This document shows positions 22,801-34,800 of a stretch of 64,000 nucleotides of DNA, piece after piece. Positions within the stretch are counted from its first letter, which is position 1. Each line of letters begins with the position of its first letter. Position numbers and translations under genes: made by a program. Source of the DNA: Acanthosepion pharaonis (taxonomy: Eukaryota; Mollusca; Cephalopoda; Sepiida; Sepiidae); the NCBI GenBank assembly GCA_903632075.3, contig CAHIKZ030001814.1, positions 124,001 to 188,000 on the forward strand, written 5' to 3'. The notes under the pieces are model-generated. The model had not been told where the DNA came from and searched no databases. It saw nothing but the letters and a program-made list of their open reading frames with translations.

Positions 22801-25800
22801 AAGTAAAACTGGTAACTGCTCTTAAAAAGAATCTTCAGTCACTGGTTAGCTGGGGCAAGAAATGTCTTGTAAATTTTAATGTCTCTAAAACAAATCTGCC
22901 TTCATTTAATCACCACAGAGAACATTTTCTGCCTGTCTTCAGCATGGTTAATATGGTTGATGCTAGACTCCAGGAGAGCAACTTTCCAATGACATGAAGT
23001 GAAGTGACTATATTGAATCAATTGTTATGTCTACTGCAAGGAAAGTTGACTCACTGTGTCATGCCAGAGAATTTTTCTGATCTGAATCTATATTGCACAT
23101 TTATAAATCTAACACTTGTCTGTGCATTGAATTCTACTGCCATATCTGGTCTGGTGCTCCTGCTGTATATCTCAAGATTCTTGACAAAATTCAAAGAAGG
23201 GTCTGTAATGTGGTCAATCCTAACCTGGCATCCCAACTTCCGTCACTTTCTCACTGATGTGACATGGCTTAGTTTTATCTTTTCAACAAATATTTTCATG
23301 GCAACTGTTCTGATAAGATTTTCCCTAGTGCCTCAACTACATGGATTTAAGTATGCTACTAGATTGGCAACTAGATCTCACAATTTTTTTTTTATTCTAA
23401 TAGTTTCTTTTCTCACACTTGGAACTCTCTTCTGTTTTCTTACTTCCCTACCACTTACAATCTTCAAAAATTTAAATGCGACGCCAGTTGTGATCTTCTG
23501 TATATAGAAGAATAAAAGGCTGCTTAATAATAATTTATTGCAATATGGGATTCACATCACAAAATACTAGAGGGTCTGAAATGAATTTAATGTCAATAAG
23601 GAGCCTTTGTTTTAAGAGAAGTTCACATGTGATGGACCCAATATCTACCGTGTTCAACCCAGATGATAGTGAAAGACTGTACTCAGTATCACACCAGAGA
23701 AGTCAGGTGCAGCTGGTTGATGATGTGGACTTTGTAATTTCTTGCTTCCTTGCCACCTACAATCTTCAAAAATTTAATTCAATGCCAATTACCATCTTCT
23801 GTTTAACTTAACCCTGTCCCTTTATTGTTCTTTTCTCATTTCTCCTCACTCCCTGTAACTCTGTGTCCTAGTGGCATTGTGACCTTGCTTGGGATGAAAT
23901 GATTAACAAAAAAAACAAAAAAAAAAACAAACTGTGACGGGTACACACCTGGCCCAGGGTCGAATCCCTTGGTTACGGCGCCAACTGTGACGTCGCTCCT
24001 CCTGGTTCCAAGCGTGCCGCTCCAACCCCTTGGTTAGATGATCACCAGCCTCGCCTTTCCCAACTCGCTTCCAATACCTGGTTACTGAAGCAACTGTACT
24101 GATCTCCGGTCTGTCTACCCACGTTGTGTTTAGATCTTAGACAGACGGGACCAGCAGGGATTGGGGCCGATAAGTTGAGTCCGACGGGGTGGCAAAACAC
24201 AAGTAAAAAAAAAAAAAAAACCTCACGAGACAAAAATTACCTATAAAAAGGGTGACAACCTTTTTATATCTAATGTCCGTTACACAAAGAAAAATTGTTC
24301 TTATTTCCCGACCCGCTCTGTGGACTATGGCACCAAGCTTCTATCATACAACTTAAAGATTTTGAATTGCCTACTCTTCAGAATTATGTATGTCGGAGTG
24401 TGGTCTAGTTCGACACTGGGGCTAATTTCTATCAATCATTCGCAGTTGATTCTTCTCTTCGACTTGAGTTGTATTTCTTCTTCTTCGATCTGGTTGGGTA
24501 GAATTCTGTTCTCGGCTGGGCTTGATTTCTTCTTTTCTTCTTCTTCTTCTTCCGTCCAGTAACTCTTTGGCCTTGTCTTCGACTTGGCTGCAATTTCTTC
24601 TCCACGGCCGAAAGTAATCTTCTTCTTCGTTGACTTAGATGGAACTTCTCTTGTCTTCGACTTGGGCTGGAAGGATTTCTTGTTTCGACTTGGGCTGGAA
24701 GGATTTCTTGCCGCAACTCAGCCACAACTCTCTGTCGTCTGGAGGTGATCTCTTCTCGCTTCAGGCTCTTTCCCGTCCGGGGCTGAACTCACTTTTTGTC
24801 GATTGGGGTCCTGCTTTTTTATTGATGCCGCAACAAACCGGGGTGGGTCTGTCGGCGTCAGGGTTCTCTCGATAATCCCAAAAGTCGCATTAGTTCTGAT
24901 TTCCCATTATCGCTATTATTTTCACCCCTACTTCCTCACAGTGCCTCTGGGGAAGAGGCATAAACCCATCTCTCCCGGTCTCTCGTATGTCAGGTGACCG
25001 TTTTCGACCAATGGTTCTTGATCGAGCATTCTCCCTCCTCTTTCCGCATATCACGTGACCGCTTCCGCTAATGAGACTGTGGTGGGACGCCTCCCGTCTC
25101 CAATCGGGCGTGGCTTACATCGTTCTTGTTCTAAAAAACAAAATCTAATTTGGCCTTTTTCGCACGTATTTAAAAATGATAATCTTGGCTTTTTTCTCAC
25201 CTGGGTTCTGTCAAAACAGCCTGCCGCTAATTAGATGTGACTTCAGGAAAGAATATTGGCGCTATCTGTGAGCCGAGACAATCGTTTTTTCACCTCTTTG
25301 TTTTTGGTCAGACCTGATAGTCAAAAATCTTAATTATCTGAATTGAAAATGTCTTCGCTTCATCATCGTGGGAGTCTGATCCTTAACAGGTCAGAACCTG
25401 TATACAGTTCCACCGGTCACCCCCCCAACCCAAAAGACACCTTTCCTCCGATTAAGATTTCGTTTCCATCGTTCTAAAATTTCCCTTTCTCCAAATTGAT
25501 AATGAGTCTTTCATAAAAGTCGGTCATGTGCTTGACGATATTTTTTTTATTATTAATACACTCTTATCAAGCATGGTCCCTTCCACTCTCTAAATGACTT
25601 TCCTTCTAAATAACAAATCCCATTGTCTTTTCGAAAATCGGCCAAGATGTTGGCCTAATTACCCTTCTGATGCGTGTTTTTTGTTAATGACCGCTTTTTT
25701 TGTATTTCTCGACCTCTCTCTTTCCCTTTTTCTTTCTTTTTTTCTTCTTTTCTTTTAGGATCGTCTAAGTACAACTTAGTGAATTATTTTCAACTCAATT

Positions 25801-28800
25801 ATTCTTCGTCTAAAAAAAAAACTAACAACCTGTTTAATAAACCGAGTAAAAAAAAATTTAAATCATATTTCTATGAATATTTCTAATAATGCAGGTGCCA
25901 CAATCCTCCCTAACCGATTTGTCATTTACCCGTAAATGACACCTAAATAATTACATCATTTAACATGCACCATGCATTGGTCTCATGCAATTCTATTCTA
26001 TTTTCCAACATGCAAGGATAATATTCTTTTCATGCAATGTAATGTTCTTTTCATCTACTTTTTTTCTACATGCAATGTAATGTTCTTTTCATTTTCTTTT
26101 GTTTTACATGCAATGTAATGTTCTTTTCATTTTCTTCTGTTCTACATGCAATGAAATGTTCTTTTCATTTTCTTTTGTTCTACATGCAATGTAATGTTCC
26201 TTTCATTTTCTTCTGTTCTACATGCAATGAAATGTTCTTTTCATTTTCTTTTGTTCTACATGCAATGTAATGTTCTTTTCATTTTCTTCTGTTCTACATG
26301 CAAGGTAAGGTTCTTTTCATTTTCTTCTGTTCTACATGCAAGGTAATGTGTGCGTGTGTCTGTAGGTGCAGATGTGTTCACTAGGGTTTGTTCTTCTTGG
26401 TCAATGTTTTTCCTCTCTGCCGTGGGAGGTTTTTCCGACGCACGTGGTGGTCTCATGCCAGCCTCCTCCATTGGTCTCTCAGCAATTTCTTCGCCAGTCC
26501 TGTCTGAGTAAGGAACACTGCTCGCATCTCCCTCTCGAGTTGCTGCATGCTCACTAGACTGTCGTTCGCCAATCTTCTCTTACTCCTAATCTTCCATATT
26601 AATACACCCCGATGGTTATAACTAGGAATGTACCCATTACTATTGACCAACTTATCGTGATCTGCTCATCGTCTTCCCAAAGCCACACCTTCGTTTCCCA
26701 ACGCACTTAACTTATCTCTTAATTGATCCATATCGATCTTTTCTATTGGCTTCATTAATACTGGCATCTTATTTAAGGTAACATTAGAGAATCTCTTCAC
26801 TATCGGCTCCCATAATTCTGTACAATTGACTAAGCCTCTACCAATCATCTCTATGAGTGAATCTTTTTTCTTCATATCTTTCTTCTTTCTGGTAATATCT
26901 CGAATACACTCTCGTTATCTAGTAACGGGACAGATATCACTACCAATAATCGCCTATTTTCTAACAAGGTCACACATCCAAGGGCATCATAGTACTTTCA
27001 CAATTCGTTAATCAATTATCCTATAATTTCTTACTACGTTCAGCTCTTCCCTCCTCTAACTAACCTCTAGCAGACAGAATGGTCTGGTGTGTGTGGCGCT
27101 CGCTCTAAGGGTCGTACTTCATGACACCACTGGTGGCCAATCAATAATGCCAATAATTCTTTCGTCCCTTGTGAGGTGCAGCCCGCGACTCCATCCCCTC
27201 CACTCACATCTACCATAGTCAGCCAATAGGATTTTGGATGAACCAGTGTCATTATCTGTCGACACTAAATGCTTCTATTCTGCACAGCCCTTTTGTTCTA
27301 CTGAGATTTGGGGTTCTTCTCCCTCCCTGATCTCATCTTCTGAGGTGATTCCTGTTCAACCTCTAACCTTCTTTCTGTGTTTAACTCCCGTCCAGGAGGT
27401 TTTTTTTTTGTCCTCTTCTTCATCCCCTGATTCTTCTTTCTGTTTAGAGTCTTCGCCTTGAATGTCTTCAATACCTCTCGACTCTATGGCTAAACTTCTC
27501 CTGTTCCTTATCCTTTCCTTAAGCTGGGAAAGGGGTATTCGATCCTCCTCCTCCCACTTTCTGGGCCCTTCGTCCTGTTCAGGGTGCCTCTTTTTAGAGC
27601 CTTCGACTGCTTGATTGGACCTCTTCGTCTTTTTCTTCCCTTTCTTCGGACATGGGGGTGTGATGGCGATCTCACGGGGTCTTCTTTTCACTGATTCAGT
27701 CGATGACTGAACATCGCTAATCCCCGTTGAGGGTTCCAACTCTGTCACTCGGGCTGCTTCGTTTTATCTGGTCAAGTCGACCTATCTCCTCATCTTCTTG
27801 AGTCTTCCTCTGTCTCCATTCCTTCGGTTCAACCAGAGTTACCTTCCTTTTCCTTGTCTTCTTAGGCCTCGCTCGCTCATTTCCAGGTTAGCTATTTCAG
27901 CCTTCTTCAGATCATTGGCATGAACCCTCCTCGCTCGTCCTGCCACTTGATCCCATATTACATATGATACTGGGCCCGTCTGCTCCACTATCCGGTAGTA
28001 CGGTTCCCATCTCTGGTCCAGTTTTCCTTCTCTCTGGTGGATTTTATAGTAGACAGGGTCTCCAACCTTCAATTCTACCACCTTTCTTTCAGCATTCACC
28101 CTCTCATTTCTTTTCTTCTGGGCCCTCTTTATTCTTCTTCTGGCCTGTACGAATATCTTATGTTGCTGTTCCAGCAATAGTTGATGATGATCTTCTCCCA
28201 TATACCTTCTTTGGGGCTTCAGTAGGTTATCTACAGGCAGGACCACATCTCTCAAGCAACAAAAAAATAAGGAGAAAATCTGGAGGTTTGGATTTTATCG
28301 TAAACCTCACGGCCGCCAGAGCCTCGTCAAATACAAGTCCCAATTTCCAGTGTTTTCTCTGACCAACTTGGCCAATACATCTCCCAAGGTTCTATGAAAC
28401 CTTTCCACTTTTAGCATTTCCCTGGGGGTGATATGGGGATGTTTTTATGTGCTCTACATTCAAACCTGTCAAACTTCTCTCATGATGCTGTTCACATTCT
28501 CCGTGCCATTATCTGTTACCAATTGCACAGGGGCACCATACCTAGGGAAGATTTCGCTTATTATCAACCCGGCCACAGTTCTGGCCTTCTTGTCTGGTAC
28601 TGCAAATGCTTCAGGCCAATTTGTTAGCCAATCGACAAAACTCACTATATAGTTGTTTCCTTGTGCAGTTTCCCCATATGGTCCTGATACATCCATACTC
28701 ACCTTCTCGAAGGGGAAGTTTGGTACGTCTGTTTCTTCCAAGGGTGCCATTTCCTGCCTTCTGCTCTGCGACTGGCACACTACACAACCCGAACATAGTT

Positions 28801-31800
28801 AGTGACTTCTCCGTACAGTTTGGGCCAATAGTACTTTTTCTTCCTATGAGATCACATGTCCTATCAATTCCCATGTGACCCAACCTCTCGTGGCACTGTT
28901 CCAATATCTCTGGTCTTAAACTTTTGGGCACATACAACTTGGGCTTGACTTCTTCATCCCTTCCTGAGAGATAATACAGCCTTTCCTCTATTATGGCATA
29001 CTTGGTGGTCTCTCCTGCCTTCACCTTCTCTCTCAGAGCAGCTATTTCACTGTCTGCTTGCTCCTTTTCAATTCCTTCAGTTCAGTAGGGATCGGTTATT
29101 ATCTGGGTGTCCCCTTCTCCGTCCGATTCTAACGTAGGGCGATCTTTTAGCTTATTAGAGTTAATTACTCCTATTCTATAGGCTTTATCATCTACTCCCT
29201 GTTCTACCTTTACAGATCTTTCTTCCAGTTGTTTCGGTATTCTTGAGAGCAAATCTGCGCACGTGTTTTCCTTTCCTGCCAAATACTCTATCTTACAGTG
29301 GTAGCTACTTAACAAAGTGCCCACTGTTGAATTTTTCTTATTATTTGTCCACTCTGCCTGCAATAGGTACTGCAGAGGCTTGTGGTCTGTCTTTATAGTG
29401 AAGACCGCACCATTTAAATAGTAGTCCAGTTTTTGGAGAGCATACATGATAGCATATGCTTCCCTCTCTATTACTGGCCACCTCTGTTGTGTCTCTGAGA
29501 GCTTATGGGAGAGGAAGTATATCGGTACTTCCTCTGGTATGCCTGGCACTGGTCCTTCCTTATCAGGACACGGCTGGGTAAAGTACTGCCCCTACACACT
29601 GCTCACTGGCATCCGTGTATAATATCATGGGCTTGCTGAGGTCTGGGTACGTCAGCAGTGGAACGGTCGTCAACTGTTCCTTTAGCGAATCAAATGCTCG
29701 TTGACAGTCCTCTGTCCACTTGAACCTAGCGTATTTCTTCGTCAGGGCTACTAGCGGTATGGCAATTCTTGAAAATGCCGGGACGAAGCGTCGGTAGTAG
29801 CCTATAGCTCCTATAAAACCTCTTACCTGCCTCACTGTCTTAGGCTCTGGCATTTCCCTTATGACCTTTACCTTATCCATGTGGGGTTTAATACCGTCTC
29901 CGTTTATGACGAAGCCTAAATACCTAGTTTCTTCCTCAGAAACTGACACTTTGACAATTTCAATTTTAATCCGTGTTTCCTCAACCTTCCCAACACCTGT
30001 CTTAAATGAAAAAAGTGTTGTTCCACTGTCTCCGAAAATATCAAGATATCATCCAAATACGCCATGGCAGCTCTCGTATCCTCCTAACACTATTGACATT
30101 AGCTGTTGGAAGACTCCGGGGCATTAGCTAAACCGAATGGCATCACTCTGAACTGAAACAGTCCCAGGTGACACGCTAATGCGGCCTTCTCCTTGTCAGC
30201 CTCATCCAGGGCTACTTGCCAATACCGGACCTCAAGTCCAACGTAGAGAAGTACTTTGCCTTCCCTAATAATGCCAAAATGTCGTCTATCAATGGCAATG
30301 GCACCGCCAACGGCTTCGAAATAGAATTCAGCTTTCTAAAATCTACACAGAAACGGTGGCCGCCATCTTCTTACCTACTATTACTATTGGGAAGCTCCAG
30401 GGAGATCGATCTTTCGATCATCCCAGCTTCCAACATTTCTCTACTGCCTCTTCTACAAGGGTCTTTTTGTATAGGTGTTCGGGTAGGGTTTTAATTTCAC
30501 AGGGGGTGGTCTCGGTGTCGATTTTCATTTCGACTGTGTGGGTCTGACCTAGTTCCTTATCTGACTGGGCTACCACATCTCGATTGTTCTTAACAGACCC
30601 CCACTTTGGTTCTAAATTGATCTGGTGCTAATATATCCTCATCTAAGATTCCCTCTGTTTGCTCTACTAGCTTCCTTCGTTCTTCCTCGAATCTCACCCG
30701 ATTCAGAGTTCGTAGGGAAGTGCTCTTCCTATCTTCCCCTTTCCTAACCTTTATAGTCTTTTGCGCTTGGTTCACCATCATAATGGCACTAACTCGGCTG
30801 CCTCCACTACCGTTTCGCACAGGGTTACCTCGTTATCTTCTAGGCCCTTTCCTTCTACAGGGACCAACTGCAGAAGTCCTCTCCGTACCTTTTTTTTCTG
30901 ACATTAGCCTACCCTTTTCCCGACACTGCGGTCCTAGGAGGTAACTTTACATCTTCCTCCACCACTATGGTTATCTCTTCCTCTGGTGGGCATCCCAATG
31001 GCGTTCTCTCGCCGTTCACCACCAACACAGTAGGATTAAACTCGATCTGGGCCTTCTGGCTCCGGAGCCAATCTTCTCCCAAGATTGCCTCCGTGCACAG
31101 GTCGGGGGCTACGTAAAAATTTTGGGTGCTCTTCACTCTCCCAATCCTCACCGGGAGCCTCACCATCCCTTTTATCTCCAGGGGGGCTCCATCTGCTTGC
31201 GTGACCTCTATGTCCGCTTCCCGTAACCTTCTCTTCCGTTTCACCCGCCTGTATGTTTCCTCTCTCATCAATGACACAGATGCTCCTGTTTCCACCAAAG
31301 CCCTCATCTCTCTACCACCTATCTCCGCTCTACAGAATAGTTCTTTCTCTTGCGTTAGGGAAGAGAACACCTGAGCTTTCCTCTTCCTGGGTCCCCACCT
31401 TTGGGTTAACCCAGCCATAGGCGCCGGTAGTAATAAATCACCTTCATTTTTTCATGAGGTGGAGTTCTCGCCCCCTGCACCTGGGCGACCCGGCCGGACC
31501 TCTCGGTCTCCCATGGCCGTTTCTAAAAATACAGTTTCTTTTCAGGTGTCCTGGCCTCCTGCAAAACCAGCACCTTCTTGTTGGACAGCTTGCCTTAAAG
31601 TGGCCCGCCCGACCACATGTCCAACATTTTGCTCTTTCCTTTTTAACTGGGTTGGCCTTGCATCTATTCTCGGGGAACCCGTCCTCTATTCAAGCGGTTC
31701 ACCCGTTCACTGGTCCAAGCTTTTATTTCTCTTCTTTTTAACTGGGCCACCCTCCTCTTAATTCTGGGGTGGCCCGCTGGCTTTTCCCTGGGCGGTCTCT

Positions 31801-34800
31801 TGGGCTCAGCCTTCTTTGTTAATATCGGTGGGGCACCCTTCCTCAGCCCGCACCACTTGGCCAGGTGTCCTTTCTTACCACACCTGGTGCATCTGTCCTG
31901 ATTGAAGTCTGGGGCAACCCCCCTTCGTCGGACATTCCGCCGCCCTGTGGTCCTCGTGCCCCACAGGTCCAGCAGACCAGCCCGTATCGACCCGGCGTGG
32001 GCTTATAAAAGCCATGCCTGGTCGACCATGCCCCTCTACTGGGGTCTTCCTCCCATAATCCTGCCCGATCCACCTCTTCCTTAACCCTCTGATTCCACGC
32101 GGGGGATCTTCCGCCTACCCCCCTCTCTCCAGCCTCCTGACTTGGTATTTGCTTCTTCCCACACCTCTTCACTTTATCCCACACGCCCTGGCTCTCCCTG
32201 GCCAGCTCTATCGCTGCCGACAGTCTGAGCGATCCTTCCTTCAGTACGTCGTGACGAACATGCTCGTCGCTCAGCGCCTCTACATACAGGTCCGCCAGTT
32301 GGGCCTGCATAACCACATTATCCCTGACCACTTCGGGAATGCCAACGACGATAGCTTCCCGCTCGGGCCCCTAATTCTCCGGGTTTCATCCCGTAGCTGT
32401 GTCAGTTTTAAAAGGGCCCTCATGGCCTCTATGGCGTACCTTCGTCGGCGAACTCTTTGGTTAGCAGTCTTTTATCTCTTCCCAAGACAAGCAGGGTTGA
32501 TTTTCCAAGAGCCCCCTCACGAACTCAGACGCTTTTCCCTTTGTGGCATCGTATGCCAAATACAAGGGTTTCTTGGTCCGAAAGCTCGTAGATGATTCGG
32601 CTCTTCTCAAGGATTGCCAGCCAGTTTTTAAACTCCTTCCCGCTGCCATCAAATACTGGGACCCTCGGTCCACCTAACAGCTTCCTTAAATCCACTGACA
32701 ACCCCCGCCTTACTTCCTCTTCACCCCCCACTGCTCTATCCGAATCATAGTCTGACATGTCTACAGAGAAAGACAATCTATGCAGCAACAATCGAGGTTG
32801 GGAAATAAAATAAGGTGTCCTACCTTACAGACGATTCTGTTCTTTTCTTCTTTTGGTCCCAGGTCGTTCTGAGTTCTGTTTGAATTTTCAGCAACGGCGG
32901 TCGATCGTGGTCTTCTCAGGGTTGAAATATCCTGGTCACGGCACCATATGTGACGGGTACACACCTGGCCCAGGGTCGAATCCCTTGGTTACGGCGCCAA
33001 CTGTGACGCGCTCCTCCTGGTTCCAAGCGTGCGCTCCAACCCCTTGGTTAGATGATCACCAGCCTCGCCTTTCCCAACTCGCCCAATACCTGGTTACTGA
33101 AGCAACTGTACTGATCTCCGGTCTGTCTACCCATGTTGTGTTTAGATCTTAGACAGACGGACCAGCAGGGATTGGGGCCGATACAAGTTGAGTCCGACGG
33201 GGTGGCAAAACACAAGTAAAAAAAAAAAAAAAAAAAAACTCACGAGACAAAAAAATTACCGATAAAAAAGGGTGACAACTTTTTTATATCTAATGTCCGT
33301 TACACAAAGAAAAATTGTTCTTATTTCCCGACCCGCTCTGTGGACTATGGCACCAATCTTCTATCATACAACTTAAAGATTTCGAATTGCCTACTCTTCA
33401 GAATTATGTATGTCGGAGTGTGGTCTAGTTCGACACTGGGGTTAATTTCTATCAATCATTCGCAGTTGATTCTTTCTCTTCGACTTGAGTTGTATTTCTT
33501 CACTGATCTGGTTGGGTCGAATTCTGTTCTCGGCTGGGCTTGATTTCAACTTCTTCTTCTTCCGTCCAGTAACTCTTTGGCCTTGTCTTCGACTTGGCTG
33601 CAACTTCTCCATGACTTTGGTAATCTTCTTCTTCGTCGACTTAGATGGAACTTCTCTTGTCTTCGACTTGGGCTGGAAGGATTTCTTGTCTTCGACTTGG
33701 GTGGAAGGATTTCTTGCCGCAACTCAGCCGCAACTCTCTGTCGTCCGAGGTGATCTCTTTCGCTGCCGTCCGGGGCTGAACTCATTTTTGTCGATTGGGG
33801 TCCTGCTTTTATTGACGCCGCAGCAAACCGGGGTGGGTCTGTCGGCGTCAGGGCTCTCTCGATAATCCCAAAAGTCGCATTAGTTCTGATTTCCCATTAT
33901 CGCTATTATTTTCACCCCTACTTCCTCTCACAGTGCCTCTGGGGGAAGACGCAAACCCATCTCTCCCGGTCTCTCGTATGTCAGGTGACCGTTTTTGACC
34001 AATGGTTCCTGATCGAACATTCCTCCTCCTCCTCTTTCCGCATGCCACGTGACCGTTTCGACCAATGGTTCTTGATCAAGCATTCTCCTCCTTTTCCGCA
34101 TATCACGTGACCGCTTTCGGCTAATGAGACTGTGGTGGGACGCCTCCCGTCTCAATTGGGCGTGGCTTACATCGTTCTTGTTCTAAAAAAAAACAAAATC
34201 TAATTTGGCCTTTTTCGCACGTACGAAAAATGATAATCTTGGCTTTTTCTCACCTGGGTTCTGTCAAAACAGCCTGCCGCTAATTAGATGTGACTTCAGG
34301 AAAGAATATTGGCGCTATCTGTGAGCCGAGACAATCGTTTTTTCACCTCTTTGTTTTTGGTCAGACCTGATAGTCAAAAATCTTAATTATCTGAATTGAA
34401 AATGTCTTCGCTTCATCATCGTGGGAGTCTGATCCTTAACAGGTCAGAACCTGTATACAGTTCCACCGGTCACCCCCCCAACCCAAAAGACACCTTTCCT
34501 CCGATTAAGATTTCGTTTCCATCGTTCTAAAAAAAATTTCCCTTTCTCCAAATTGATAATGAGTCTTTCTACGCAAAAGTCGGTCATGTGCTTCGACCGA
34601 TATTTTTTATTATCAATACACTCTTATCAAGCATGGTCCCTTCCACTCTCTAAATGACTTTCCCTTCTAAATAACAAATCCCATTGTCTTTTCGAAAATC
34701 GGCCAAGATGTTGGCCTAATTACCCTTCTGATGCGTGTTTTTGTTAATGACCGCTTTTTGTATTTCTCGACCTCTCTCTTTCCCTTTTTCTCTTTCTTTC

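Noticed and set aside
24432..24725. Arg/Lys-rich 97-codon - strand frame in the LTR
   Set aside because: Product of the repetitive TTC-rich LTR. The other LTR has shifted frames at the same place.
26070..26270. Repetitive + strand open frame
   Set aside because: Translation of the 38-base minisatellite in element A.
26070..26346. CRISPR-like array
   Set aside because: Units are directly tandem without unique spacers, and the genome is animal.
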